A stretch of DNA of 64,000 bases from assembly GCA_023407175.1 (NCBI GenBank), contig JAEYMU010000006.1, forward strand, positions 151,061 through 215,060, written 5' to 3'. The position numbers and the translations under genes were made by a program. This DNA is from Bacillota bacterium (GTDB lineage: Bacteria; Bacillota_A; Clostridia; Lachnospirales; Lachnospiraceae). Positions 54,952 through 63,762 of the stretch are shown in pieces (position 1 is the first letter of the stretch; every line of letters starts with the position of its first letter). Below the pieces are notes generated by a model. It searched no databases and had not been told where the DNA came from. It saw nothing but the letters and a program-made list of their open reading frames with translations.

Positions 54952-55452
54952 TTAAGCTGCTGCAGGTGTAAAAGTCTTTGCCGTATTGTCCCATGTCCCT
55001 GCGGTGCGGCTGCCGTTGTAGTATACCTTAAACGGTACGATGTATTTTCCATCTGCGATTTTCTGGGAATCTGGAACCACCTTCACATTCTCACGATATG
55101 CATTCACAACAGTGCCATCAATATCTAACAGCACTTCAACAACCGTTGTTTCCACTTCTTTTCCTGTTGCATATGTATTCGCAACGAGATCAAGATGCAC
55201 AAACAGCGGATCATCTTCGTATGCGTAATAAGTATCTACCGCTACTTCCGGCTCATAGCCCTTTACCGTGACAGATGTCTCCTCCAAGATGTTTTTCTTC
55301 TTTTCCACATCCGGATTCAGCGCCTTTTCAAACTCTTCAAGGTCTTTACCAAGGCGGGTATAGCTCGGAGTCGTTCCGCCGAAGGATGCATCAATAAAAA
55401 TAGCTTTGTATTTCGCGGTGATTGGATCACCGGCGGTTCTTCCTGTTGGCAT
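54952..55452 (-). CDS. major tail (tube) protein
   Basis: A 166-aa beta-rich tail tube protein: MPTGRTAGDPITAKYKAIFIDASFGGTTPSYTRLGKDLEEFEKALNPDVEKKKNILEETSVTVKGYEPEVAVDTYYAYEDDP. The 'I-xx-ET-x-V' block and alternating hydrophobic strands match the siphoviral tube fold. Positioned after the connector and before the chaperones. Confidence 0.85.
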   Translation of the reverse strand: MPTGRTAGDPITAKYKAIFIDASFGGTTPSYTRLGKDLEEFEKALNPDVEKKKNILEETSVTVKGYEPEVAVDTYYAYEDDPLFVHLDLVANTYATGKEVETTVVEVLLDIDGTVVNAYRENVKVVPDSQKIADGKYIVPFKVYYNGSRTAGTWDNTAKTFTPAAA

Positions 55453-55904
55453 TATAATACCTCACTTTCTAAATGATATTTTGCATAAATCTGCAGTTGA
55501 TATGTCACCGGTCCGGAAAGAGTACCATCCTGGTATCCGTATAGCATACCGTTAGCGCTGCTTAACTTAGTTAACGTACCGATTACAGATTTATTATTTA
55601 TAGTTACTTCTATGGACTGCCCTTGTACTGCCTGTTCCAGCCAGTAAGCCAGATCCAATAAAAAAGAGCTGTTTGCAAGCCTGTCATAATCGCTCATTGA
55701 TTGAAAGACCGCATACAGTATAAAATTGTGTTGTCTGTCCTGATTCCCGATGATATCCTCTTTCAGTAGCTGATCTCCAGTAGGGTAAAGGCCACAGTTA
55801 TCAACCTTGGTATTATCCGTAAAATCCACAGACACACCACCTGACAACTCGGAAAGTTTCGGGAATTCAGAAACCACTTGTTTCACCAGTTCAATTATAT
55901 TCAT
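55452..55904 (-). CDS. tail terminator/minor capsid-type protein
   Basis: A 150-aa protein: MNIIELVKQVVSEFPKLSELSGGVSVDFTDNTKVDNCGLYPTGDQLLKEDIIGNQDRQHNFILYAVFQSMSDYDRLANSSFLLDLAYWLEQ. This family sits directly before the tube gene in many clostridial and lactococcal prophages and likely forms the tail terminator ring. Its start overlaps the previous gene as ATGA. Confidence 0.8.
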   Translation of the reverse strand: MNIIELVKQVVSEFPKLSELSGGVSVDFTDNTKVDNCGLYPTGDQLLKEDIIGNQDRQHNFILYAVFQSMSDYDRLANSSFLLDLAYWLEQAVQGQSIEVTINNKSVIGTLTKLSSANGMLYGYQDGTLSGPVTYQLQIYAKYHLESEVL

Positions 55905-56335
55905 TTCGCACCTGACGCCTTTCTTGCTGCCTCAAGAATATCATCCTTGTGGTCAGCTACCATCCGATCAAACCAAAAAGGACCGGCCATAGGATGCTTG
56001 CTTTTATCGTGCACCAAATCCTCGTCAGTAAGTACTTTTTCTGTATCCTTCCTGGCCCATGCGCTTCCGGTTTCCGGATCAATCATGAGTTTGCCGTAAT
56101 ATTGGAAGCGTGCATGTGGAGCCTCTTGTTGAACTAATCCGCTGCCGATTACAGTGCTTATGGTTGCGGATCTTTCAAGTATCCCGTCACGCATAGGCAT
56201 ATACGGACCCATGAGCCGGACAACTTTGCTGTCGATGGATTTCTGCACTGCACCTTTATCTTGCAGGCCTCTTTCTTTCAGGAGGACATCTGTTGCCTTA
56301 ATTTCGAGCTTTCCATTGAACTCCATGACCGTCAC
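55901..56335 (-). CDS. minor capsid protein (Minor_capsid_2-type)
   Basis: A 144-aa protein with MEFNGKLEIKATDVLLKERGLQDKGAVQKSIDSKVVRLMGPYMPMRDGILERSATISTVIGSGLVQQEAPHARFQYYGKLMIDPETGSAWARK, the signature of phage minor capsid/neck proteins. Lies in the neck module and overlaps the terminator-like gene. Confidence 0.85.
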   Translation of the reverse strand: MTVMEFNGKLEIKATDVLLKERGLQDKGAVQKSIDSKVVRLMGPYMPMRDGILERSATISTVIGSGLVQQEAPHARFQYYGKLMIDPETGSAWARKDTEKVLTDEDLVHDKSKHPMAGPFWFDRMVADHKDDILEAARKASGAK

Positions 56336-56704
56336 CTACTTACATGATATTTGATAATGCCGCATCCGCGGACTGCCGTATAGCTTGCCATCGGCTACTG
56401 TTACCCCATGAGTGTCATAAGCTGCATGGAGTGCCTTTAGGGATGCCGACCGTGTAACCTCCGTGGTATTATCAAACTCAAAAGCTATAATGCCTTTTAC
56501 GACAATATCCTTTGTCAGGGCAAAAGCCAGGCCTTTCGGGGCGCTTGCTTCCGGAATAAATATCTTAATGGCATCCGCATCCTTCAGGCCTGTTTTCTCA
56601 ATGCTGCTCTGTTTGCTTTCCTGCCACATCACTCTTTCTATAGGTACTCTGATGTATCCGGAAGCCGTCCATGAATACAATGTCATATCCGCATTCGTAA
56701 TCAT
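56336..56704 (-). CDS. minor capsid protein (Minor_capsid_1-type, DUF6751)
   Basis: A 122-aa neck protein: MITNADMTLYSWTASGYIRVPIERVMWQESKQSSIEKTGLKDADAIKIFIP. The start is placed at the ATG at 56704, which overlaps the upstream stop as ATGA and has GGGGG eight bases before; in-frame starts up to 56746 are within the previous gene. Next to the Minor_capsid_2-type gene. Confidence 0.82.
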   Translation of the reverse strand: MITNADMTLYSWTASGYIRVPIERVMWQESKQSSIEKTGLKDADAIKIFIPEASAPKGLAFALTKDIVVKGIIAFEFDNTTEVTRSASLKALHAAYDTHGVTVADGKLYGSPRMRHYQISCK

Positions 56705-57066
56705 CGGCATATCCCCCGATACAGCAATCCAGTATCCAAAAGCCACAGGCTGATTATTCTACCAACCTCCGCTTGATAGATGCTTTCCTGCTTTTCCTTG
56801 TCCACGTAGGATACGCTATATTCGCCTACCTTTTCTGATGCGACATTTCCACTGTCTTCTGTCTTATCATGGCTGTATTCGGCTTCGGCAAGCTCACAGC
56901 AGCACATCTTAACGGCATCAGGGATATTACTATCCCTGACCCGGTTGAAGGTGTGCTGACGGATGATTAGCGTTGCTTTGCGCGCCCACAAATCGAAAGA
57001 GGCGGTATCAAGAACCGCCCCTTTATAAGTGCTGGTGTAATATGCAAAATCTGCATAATTGGTCAT
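56701..57066 (-). CDS. head-tail connector protein
   Basis: A 121-aa helical protein (MTNYADFAYYTSTYKGAVLDTASFDLWARKATLIIRQHTFNRVRDSNIPDAVKMCCCELAEAEYSHDKTEDSGNVASEKVGEYSVSYV) of the gp6/adaptor connector type that docks under the portal. Start at the ATG 57066 with GGAGG upstream; a GTG six bases before is too close to that site. A CCC run of three consecutive cysteines is notable. Confidence 0.82.
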   Translation of the reverse strand: MTNYADFAYYTSTYKGAVLDTASFDLWARKATLIIRQHTFNRVRDSNIPDAVKMCCCELAEAEYSHDKTEDSGNVASEKVGEYSVSYVDKEKQESIYQAEVGRIISLWLLDTGLLYRGICR

Positions 57067-57085
57067 CGGCACCGCCCTCCTTAGA

Positions 57086-58315
57086 TTACTCCGGTATCAA
57101 GGTTACAGCCTGCGCCACTGCAGACGCAGATACCGTTATGGTTCCGGATGCCTTGACATAGCCCTTGAGGGTTACATTGTAAGGATAAGTAGCGGCTCTT
57201 AAATTAAATACTGCCTGCCCTGATGCATTTGTCTTGAGATTTGACCCATTGACATTTACCCTAGCTCCCGCAATTGCTACGGGCGTCTCTGTATTATCCT
57301 TGACGGTAAAGGTTACTGCCTGCGTAGTGATCGGCGCAGCCGGCTCCAGATAAGCAAACGGGCATCCGAGTCTGTCTTCGTCAATGCGAGTTGCAGGATT
57401 AGGCAGCGCCCAACCCATACGGAATACAACACGCAGGGCAATCATGTCCTGCTGGGCCAGGTTATATACGATGTCCTTGGTCGTGGGGTCCTGAATAACG
57501 CCCTCCGTCAGGATCTTTACCGTGATATCCTGCCGAATCGCATATACTGCCTTGCTAAAATCACCCACGATCATCTGGGCAATGGACTTATTAAAGGAGC
57601 CATTGTCAGGAAAATACATGGGCGAACCGTCCAGGGCATACTGCGTTGCTCCCTGCATAGTTTTGTTAAAGAGCGGCTGCCCCGACTCGTCGCGCAGTCC
57701 TCTAAGCTTCGCTTTCATGTTCGTGGATGCAATTACACCGCTCACGGCATAGCCATCATCCTCAATCTTTGCAAATACTCCGTCCTCAGCAAGGATTTTG
57801 GCGTAATAGTCAGGATCAGATCCTAATGCAACATTATTGCCAGATTGCCTTGCCAGAGTAATAATATCATTCTGCCACTCTGCCGGCCGGTTTTCTCCGA
57901 AGATAACAGCGGAGTCCACTCGCTGTCCGATTGCCTCGATTACTCTAGGGGTGATCTCTCCCATGATGTCAAATTCCGCATCATCAAGCACCGCCTCTGG
58001 GATAGGTACAATTACGGCAAGCTCTGCAGCTGTAAGCCACACATTATCCCATGCCTGTCTGGAGGTCTGCTTCATGCCGGTGTCGCCATTTACCCAGTAT
58101 GCAGTGGGGAGGAAGTCAAGGACTCTAATCCTGGTCTGCTTCGATGTCATGTTAGGCAGCTTCTTTGCCATAGCCATAAAGGTAGACGATTTGGGAGTGT
58201 CCTGTGCGATTGCGTCCACGATCTGTTCCCGGATAATTGCCTCGGCATCAGCCCTGTTCACGATACTGGCTGCGAACATCTGCAAGTTCATTGCAATTTT
58301 TCTAATTCTGTTCAT
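57086..58315 (-). CDS. major capsid protein with C-terminal Ig-like domain
   Basis: A 409-aa protein. Residues about 15-325 are a HK97-fold capsid subunit (FMAMAKKLPNMTSKQTRIRVLDFLPTAYWVNGDTGMKQTSRQAWDNVWLTAAELAVIVPIPEAVLDDAEFDIMGEITPRVIEAIGQRVDSAVIFGENRP). Residues about 328-409 (ITTQAVTFTVKDNTETPVAIAGARVNVNGSNLKTNASGQAVFNLRAATYPYNVTLKGYVKASGTITV) form an Ig/carboxypeptidase-regulatory-like domain likely displayed on the capsid surface. GAGGAA precedes the ATG. A scaffold gene precedes it as usual. Confidence 0.93.
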   Translation of the reverse strand: MNRIRKIAMNLQMFAASIVNRADAEAIIREQIVDAIAQDTPKSSTFMAMAKKLPNMTSKQTRIRVLDFLPTAYWVNGDTGMKQTSRQAWDNVWLTAAELAVIVPIPEAVLDDAEFDIMGEITPRVIEAIGQRVDSAVIFGENRPAEWQNDIITLARQSGNNVALGSDPDYYAKILAEDGVFAKIEDDGYAVSGVIASTNMKAKLRGLRDESGQPLFNKTMQGATQYALDGSPMYFPDNGSFNKSIAQMIVGDFSKAVYAIRQDITVKILTEGVIQDPTTKDIVYNLAQQDMIALRVVFRMGWALPNPATRIDEDRLGCPFAYLEPAAPITTQAVTFTVKDNTETPVAIAGARVNVNGSNLKTNASGQAVFNLRAATYPYNVTLKGYVKASGTITVSASAVAQAVTLIPE

Positions 58316-58339
58316 ACAAATTCCTCATTCTTTCTTTAA

Positions 58340-58870
58340 TTATTCCGATTTAAACAGCGAACGGAAAGCCTCATTTGCCGCAGTCTTCTTGTCCGTGTTG
58401 TCGGTGGTTGTTTGGGTGCTGGTCACTACTCTGGGGCTAGACTTGCTTTCTTCAAAGAGATAACCATTATCTTTCTTTACTGCTTCAAGGGCGGTGGCAA
58501 TGTCCGTGTCCTGATTTTTGGACTTTTTAAGGTTGTCCATATCCAATAAGGCCATAACTGCCTTTGCATTCCTGGGCTTAAGAGCGGATACCTTGCCTTC
58601 CAGGGCGGCGGTAAACTGCATGTCGGCAATCTGCCCCTCGTAGGTAGCTTTTGTGGTAGTTAAATTGTTTGTAAGGGTTGTTATTTCATCTTTGAGTTTA
58701 CTTACATCAACTCCATCGAATGCCTTAAGCTTTCCCTGTACATCTTCGAGCTGTGTTTTATACGTGTTTGCAACTCCCTGCTCACGAGTGATATCGTTGC
58801 CGTTTTCCTTCATGATCTGATCTATCTGATCATCTGTCAGGCCCATATCCTTTAAAAATTTTCTTTGCAT
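58340..58870 (-). CDS. phage scaffold protein (Gp20 family)
   Basis: A 176-aa helical protein (FLKDMGLTDDQIDQIMKENGNDITREQGVANTYKTQLEDVQGKLKAF, coiled coil from 30 to 85, LEGKVSALKPRNAKAVMALLDMDNLKKS) matching phage minor structural protein GP20, the internal scaffold. Placed 24 bp before the capsid gene, behind GGAGGAG. Expected to be removed or cleaved during maturation; a Prp-type protease gene lies just upstream. Confidence 0.92.
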   Translation of the reverse strand: MQRKFLKDMGLTDDQIDQIMKENGNDITREQGVANTYKTQLEDVQGKLKAFDGVDVSKLKDEITTLTNNLTTTKATYEGQIADMQFTAALEGKVSALKPRNAKAVMALLDMDNLKKSKNQDTDIATALEAVKKDNGYLFEESKSSPRVVTSTQTTTDNTDKKTAANEAFRSLFKSE

Positions 58871-58951
58871 ATTTTTTCTCCTCCATTACGCTTTTTACGG
58901 GTCAGCACCCGGAAGTTTATAGTTTTACGTCTTTCCGGACATAAAAAATAA

Positions 58952-58975
58952 GACGTTGACGTACGTCTTGAACGA
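58952..58975 (-). terminator. hairpin between the Prp and scaffold genes
   Basis: AAGACG (58971-58966) pairs with CGTCTT (58957-58952) and is followed on the minus strand by ATTTTTTATG. Weak partial terminator, perhaps adjusting capsid to portal expression. Confidence 0.5.
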
Positions 58976-58985
58976 GAATTATGGA

Positions 58986-59297
58986 TCACCGCCTTTCCGT
59001 TATAGTGACATTATCGGGATATCGTTCTGCAATGCTTTTATATCCGATCTTAGCAGATTTAAGCAGTATCGCCGATACCGTGTCAGGCTCGAATATAATA
59101 TACTGGGTGTATCCATCATGCTCTGATAGCTCTACCTCTGCACCGCTTAACCGGTATGCGGAATTAATCGCATTGATAGTTATGGCGGATACGGCGGCGC
59201 ATACGATATCGCGCCCAGGTATGGAATAACCAGCGTGCCCTTCGATCCGGAATCCAATCAGCTTATCATTTCTGTACAGCTCTGTTATATTCGTCAT
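58986..59297 (-). CDS. Prp-like cysteine protease (phage copy)
   Basis: A 103-aa Prp-family protease with the catalytic pair in GHAGYSIPGRDIVCAAVSAITINAINS (His and Cys spaced as in ribosomal-processing cysteine protease Prp). In the host Prp trims the N-terminus of ribosomal protein L27; phage copies can cleave scaffold and capsid proteins. The start is at 59297 behind GGAGGAATGC; an upstream start at 59366 overlaps the preceding gene. Its position next to the scaffold gene supports a maturation role. Confidence 0.82.
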   Translation of the reverse strand: MTNITELYRNDKLIGFRIEGHAGYSIPGRDIVCAAVSAITINAINSAYRLSGAEVELSEHDGYTQYIIFEPDTVSAILLKSAKIGYKSIAERYPDNVTITERR

Positions 59298-59352
59298 GCA
59301 TTCCTCCATAATGGGCATAAAAATACCGCTAACCAGATGATGATTAACGGTA

Positions 59353-59583
59353 TTATAATACCTCAATGTCTATTTCATTCGCTATGTCCTGGAGCGCTTT
59401 TCCTTCAAAGAAAGGGACTTCCATTACCTCGTCTATACTGGTTGCCTTCATGTAGTCCTCCCCACACCACATGTCAAAATCCGAACGGCTAAAAGGATCA
59501 ACACCGCATTCTTTTCCCTGATATTTAAACAGGAAGTGTGAAGCCAGCTCATTTATTCTGTTTTTTATTTTATCAGCCGTCAT
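59353..59583 (-). CDS. 76-residue protein coupled to the MuF-type minor capsid gene (possible immunity protein)
   Basis: The ATG at 59583 overlaps the minor capsid gene stop as ATGA. The product is small and acidic (MTADKIKNRINELASHFLFKYQGKECGVDPFSRSDFDMWCGEDYMKATSIDEVMEVPFFEGKALQDIANEIDIEVL), with alpha/beta character and no transmembrane segment. Immediate coupling to a gene whose product ends in a toxin-like tail is the layout of a toxin/immunity pair. No family is recognised, so the role is inferred from position. Confidence 0.6.
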   Translation of the reverse strand: MTADKIKNRINELASHFLFKYQGKECGVDPFSRSDFDMWCGEDYMKATSIDEVMEVPFFEGKALQDIANEIDIEVL

Positions 59584-61115
59584 AATATATCCGCGTTCTC
59601 CCTTCTTTCTATTTCTGTTAGCTCTCTCATTGGCCTGCCGGTTATCTCTCCTTTTTGGTTATACTCATAATCATGAGCATGTTCTCCCTTAGTTCCATAC
59701 GGATGACTTTTCGGCTTATCATGATTATTATTACTTATCTGTTTATATTGTTTACCAGCGGAATCATAATAATTCCGGTCAATCCCGCCTTTCTTATGAG
59801 TGACCTGAGTTATTGAATTTGCCGGTCCCTGTAAATTCGACCTGTCTGCCTTTATTATACTATGCCCTGCAGTATCTTTCAAGCCCGGAGACAGTTTTCC
59901 CCTGCCGCCGACTCTACCCAGCCCATCCGCATAAATCCGCTCCCGCTGTTGTGGCAGCTTCATCCGCTCGGAAAACTCCCGGTACTGCCGCATGGTTTCC
60001 CGGTATCTGATTTGAGCATTGATGATATCATCCGGATCAGCCTTCGCCTGTTCCATGAGCTTTATGTCCTGACGCTGTTTTCGCATGAGGACTTCAAGCT
60101 GTCTCTGCCGCTGGGTAGCTTCATAGGTGGTATACTCCTTCCCCATGTATGACTTAAGTGTATTCTCCTTGGCATTCATAGCGTCCAGCTGTTCATCGGT
60201 ATACATTCGCTCAGATATACCAGGAATAAATGCGTGGAAGGTATGATAACAATTGGCGCCGCATAGTCCCTGTACTTGACCATATCCAGTACGTTCCATA
60301 AAATCCGGATATTCTTCATCCATTTTTCGGTTATTACGCTTGTTCCAGTGATAGGGATGTCCCTGCCATCCCTGATGATTGTTTATTCCGTCACCAGTCC
60401 GGGCAGTAGCATGCCAGGACACTTCCACGTAATCTGTATTAAGGGCGTCCATATTCATTTCAGTGATCCGACCAGTTACCTGAGCAACACCGGTCATAAC
60501 GGCCCGGCGGGCCGCTACTTCAATCCGGTTTGAACGGCCGCTTTCGTAATCCACTGTCCGCACTCCGGACTTTGTCATTTCCTGAATTACTTTTTTAACT
60601 GTCTTATTATAATCAAAAGCCCCTGTTGTTACATCCAGCATGGCGCTGTCAAGGGTTCGCTGAAAGTATTCCGCCGTGGGTGTAAAGACTGTCTTGCCGT
60701 TCATATCAATGGCGAAGCCGGTTGTCCGGGTTATGTTCTCCATCTCAGTCTTGGTCTGCCTTTTAACGGCTTCTACCAGTTGCTGAAGAGGAGCGTTTTC
60801 GCGGTACGGTGTATGCGGGACTCCCATTGCATCATACAGACGCTTGTCCTGGGCATACCCATCCCGAATAACCTCACCATATATTCGGTCTATCTCGGCA
60901 TCCGCAAGCTTAAGCGTGTCCTGAATAGCTTTCCGGATCGTCTCACTGGATACCCCGATCCGGCTTAATTGGTATATTTCATAATCTGCTGTACGGGATA
61001 TACTGTTGATCATGCTGATACGATCAACCACATCTCTCATGATATTCAGGGATAGATCGATAATTAATCGCTGGATTTCAATTGGGATCTGTTCAAGTTC
61101 GGAAGGAGAAAACAT
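59580..61115 (-). CDS. MuF-type phage minor capsid protein with toxin-like C-terminal tail
   Basis: A 511-aa head morphogenesis protein. Residues 1-330 are the minor capsid/MuF-like region (FAIDMNGKTVFTPTAEYFQRTLDSAMLDVTTGAFDYNKTVKKVIQEMTKSGVRTVDYESGRSNRIEVAARRAVMTGVAQVTGRITEMNMDALNTDYVEVSWHATARTGDGINNHQGWQGHPY, CGANCYHTFHAFIPG). A helical linker follows, then about 108 residues from 404 containing GGIDRNYYDSAGKQ, SHPYGTKGEHAHDYEYN and a closing RELTEIERRENADIL, of the kind seen at the ends of polymorphic toxins. Phage MuF-toxin fusions are known; activity of this tail is unproven. Confidence 0.82.
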   Translation of the reverse strand: MFSPSELEQIPIEIQRLIIDLSLNIMRDVVDRISMINSISRTADYEIYQLSRIGVSSETIRKAIQDTLKLADAEIDRIYGEVIRDGYAQDKRLYDAMGVPHTPYRENAPLQQLVEAVKRQTKTEMENITRTTGFAIDMNGKTVFTPTAEYFQRTLDSAMLDVTTGAFDYNKTVKKVIQEMTKSGVRTVDYESGRSNRIEVAARRAVMTGVAQVTGRITEMNMDALNTDYVEVSWHATARTGDGINNHQGWQGHPYHWNKRNNRKMDEEYPDFMERTGYGQVQGLCGANCYHTFHAFIPGISERMYTDEQLDAMNAKENTLKSYMGKEYTTYEATQRQRQLEVLMRKQRQDIKLMEQAKADPDDIINAQIRYRETMRQYREFSERMKLPQQRERIYADGLGRVGGRGKLSPGLKDTAGHSIIKADRSNLQGPANSITQVTHKKGGIDRNYYDSAGKQYKQISNNNHDKPKSHPYGTKGEHAHDYEYNQKGEITGRPMRELTEIERRENADIL

Positions 61116-61127
61116 ATAATACCTCCT

Positions 61128-62498
61128 TTACACAATCACATCAGCCGGTTGATTAATTTTCTTTGCAGCTGTAGCCTCGTCTTCGCCATACCACTTCATC
61201 CGGTATTCAAGGAGAGTCATAGCACCTATGGATACCTCAATCCTGTCTTGATTCCGTTCTTCAACATTGTCGGTAATAATGCTGTCATCCCAGTCAAACG
61301 ACACTTCATAATTGCCATCAGGTGCCAAGTTCTCTGCGCTCACCCAGAAGTTAATTGCATCCACCAGATCGGTAAGCGCTCTTTGTAATGCCTGCTGTAT
61401 ATCTGATACGGTTGCATAGGACCGTTGCTTGCTTGATCGGATCTCCTCTGCTGTCTTTTCAATGTCCTCAACGTTTGATAAAGTTCCGTAAGCGAGGCCG
61501 CTGTCGAATTCGATCCTGCGGAGCTGCTCATTGTACCCGTGATAATAAGATTCATCTCTGATGTCTGGGCTATAGGTATCCATGAACGGCTTATCCGCAG
61601 CACCAGTATTATACTCAAGCGTGCGGTATAACCGCTCTCTGCCTCCGGGATACTCAAATTTATCATTGGTCTTATCATACTTTAGGAGTGAAGAGGCGAG
61701 ATGCACCGCCGTTTCTTTGCTGTCATACTCCCAGTCAATCTGATTGTATCGCTTATCCGCAATCTTAATATGCTCTGTGGATCGGCTGAATACCGATACG
61801 CCAAGCGGACTTTCAACATCTACATTATTCGCAAGCGGGACCCGAAAAAAACCTACCGTCAGTTTCTCGGCCCCGGCCAGTAGCCCGAATGGTTCAATAT
61901 CTTCCCACTGTTTTACACTTTTTAATGACACTTCGCTCCCGATCGTAGCGCCGGTCTTGCTTAAATATGCAAAGTTATATATCTTAACTCCGTCCTCGGC
62001 CAAGGAATGCAGTTCCACTCTGGTATAGATTTCCTTGCCCTTCGTGTACTGCTCAGTAAATGCGCACTGAGTGATATTCCCGTTGCTGTCAAAGGTAATC
62101 GGGTAAAAGCTGTCAGCCGCATTATACTGTACAGCTACGGTACCATTCGCCGGATAAGGCTTAAACACCATACTGCCCTTAGCGCATCCATATTCAACTT
62201 GCTTTCGCAGGCAGGATAAGACCGTTTTATATATCTCATTGATATAGTCTGCTCTTGGGCTCCCGGTCACCTCTGATTTAAGCTCCAGTGTAACAAGCCT
62301 TGCTATCTCGCTGGCTACTGATGCCGGGATACCTGCGGACTTTTGATCTTTATTGAGCCATGGAGCCCGGTTCAGGTACATGACGTCCCATAGCTCAATC
62401 GCATTCTGCATCACGGACGATACATTAATACCTTCAAGCTTCAAGCTTTTATCAGCAACAAGCTTATTCAAGCATTCCACCATTTTGCTATATTTCAT
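61128..62498 (-). CDS. phage portal protein (SPP1 gp6-like)
   Basis: A 456-aa portal subunit, the dodecameric DNA gate at one capsid vertex. Typical stretches are MKYSKMVECLNKLVADKSL, LWDVMYLNRAPWLNKDQKSAGIPASVASEIARLVTLELKSEVTG, WEYDSKETAVHLASSLLKYDK and LEDVEKTAEEIRSSKQRSYATVSDIQQALQRALTDLVDAINFW-like sequence. The start is at 62498 behind GAGGTGAG; the 36-codon upstream extension overlaps terminase and is unlikely. Followed by the MuF-type gene. Confidence 0.93.
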   Translation of the reverse strand: MKYSKMVECLNKLVADKSLKLEGINVSSVMQNAIELWDVMYLNRAPWLNKDQKSAGIPASVASEIARLVTLELKSEVTGSPRADYINEIYKTVLSCLRKQVEYGCAKGSMVFKPYPANGTVAVQYNAADSFYPITFDSNGNITQCAFTEQYTKGKEIYTRVELHSLAEDGVKIYNFAYLSKTGATIGSEVSLKSVKQWEDIEPFGLLAGAEKLTVGFFRVPLANNVDVESPLGVSVFSRSTEHIKIADKRYNQIDWEYDSKETAVHLASSLLKYDKTNDKFEYPGGRERLYRTLEYNTGAADKPFMDTYSPDIRDESYYHGYNEQLRRIEFDSGLAYGTLSNVEDIEKTAEEIRSSKQRSYATVSDIQQALQRALTDLVDAINFWVSAENLAPDGNYEVSFDWDDSIITDNVEERNQDRIEVSIGAMTLLEYRMKWYGEDEATAAKKINQPADVIV

Positions 62499-62508
62499 CT
62501 TCTCACCT

Positions 62509-63762
62509 CTATTCGTACCGGATAAACCGGCTGATATCTCTTTCAAATGTGTATTCAAAAGCATCCAGTGTGTCAATATCGCTGGTGCCATCGTCAAGCC
62601 GCTCATCTTCGGTCAAATTCTTTTCATTCCAAAGGGCTGTTGTCATTGCATCCTCTAGCGTTCTACACTGACTTTGCATATAAAAAAAGCGCTGCTGTCC
62701 GAGCATACGCTGTGCAAACCTTATTCTATCGTTTATAACGGTCTTAAGTGCATCCTCTATCCTTAGCCAGCTTAAGCCGCTTTTTCTGGCAGCTGTTCTT
62801 AAGCCGGCCATTATTGTCTGCTCTGCATTGTCACAATACACATGAGTGATAAATCCATATAAATTAATGATCTTTAAGCAAAAGTCTACAAATAATTGTC
62901 CCAACTTATCCGGGTCTATACTGCCGTCTTTGCTCATGTGCCTCTCACTGGCAAGAGCTACAATGTTTTGATATCCTCTTGTGTAGGCTAATGCCACAAA
63001 TGCATGCCCGGATTTTGATCCGCCGAAGTCAACACCAATATTGATTTCCATGATGTTTTTTGGCTTTTCAATAAGCGCATAGGGATTTTTACTGTCCCCT
63101 GATATCGCATCACACATCAGCCGGTAAATAGATCCTTCGGCGGCTACCCATAATCCTCGAATATAGCGATCATATAAAACAGTACCTCTATATTCCTTGC
63201 AGAGCTCCTCAACAAATTTTTGGTCCAGAAAAGGGTTATCAAAAATAGTATACTTTTGATGGAATATATCAACGTCGCTGTCTAAGAATTTTTTAAACCA
63301 GTGCTGCGGCGGTCCGGGATTGCACGCCCCGTCAAAGCAGGAATATGGCTTATCGAGACGGGATTTCAGCATGTCGAATACATCCTTGTTCCAGTCGGTT
63401 ATTTCATCACCATAACAGTACTTTATGGATGATCCTCTGATCTTTGATACCTGGCTGATCTTTTCAGCTCCCAAGCAATATACATCTTCACCGAACATTT
63501 TGCAGATGTTTTCGGAATTGATGTCCCCGACCAATTTACTACCCCAGATCTGCTGTAACGGAGTAATGATATTACGCTGGAGGGTACCTTTTGATACGCC
63601 AAGGATTACGGCAAGGCCGGGTTCGCTGATCCGGCTCCTGATCCGTTTGGGTATCACATAATAATCCATGTAGGTCTTGCCTGATCTGGTGGCCCCGGTC
63701 TTTATATTCCATCGGTGATCCGCATTCTGGAAGAATTCGTCCTGCTTAACGGAAAAAGGCAT
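62509..63762 (-). CDS. terL: phage terminase large subunit
   Basis: A 417-aa packaging motor of the PBSX/Terminase_3 type. The ATPase has Walker A GATRSGKTYMDYY (23-30), an SSIKYCYGDEITDW Walker B region and the coupling motif GACNPGPPQHWF. The RNase H-like nuclease is marked by IGVDFGGSKSGHAFVA, YCDNAEQTI and DTLDAFEYTF, the acidic active-site residues. Starts right after the small-subunit stop (TAAATG) and precedes the portal gene. Confidence 0.95.
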   Translation of the reverse strand: MPFSVKQDEFFQNADHRWNIKTGATRSGKTYMDYYVIPKRIRSRISEPGLAVILGVSKGTLQRNIITPLQQIWGSKLVGDINSENICKMFGEDVYCLGAEKISQVSKIRGSSIKYCYGDEITDWNKDVFDMLKSRLDKPYSCFDGACNPGPPQHWFKKFLDSDVDIFHQKYTIFDNPFLDQKFVEELCKEYRGTVLYDRYIRGLWVAAEGSIYRLMCDAISGDSKNPYALIEKPKNIMEINIGVDFGGSKSGHAFVALAYTRGYQNIVALASERHMSKDGSIDPDKLGQLFVDFCLKIINLYGFITHVYCDNAEQTIMAGLRTAARKSGLSWLRIEDALKTVINDRIRFAQRMLGQQRFFYMQSQCRTLEDAMTTALWNEKNLTEDERLDDGTSDIDTLDAFEYTFERDISRFIRYE

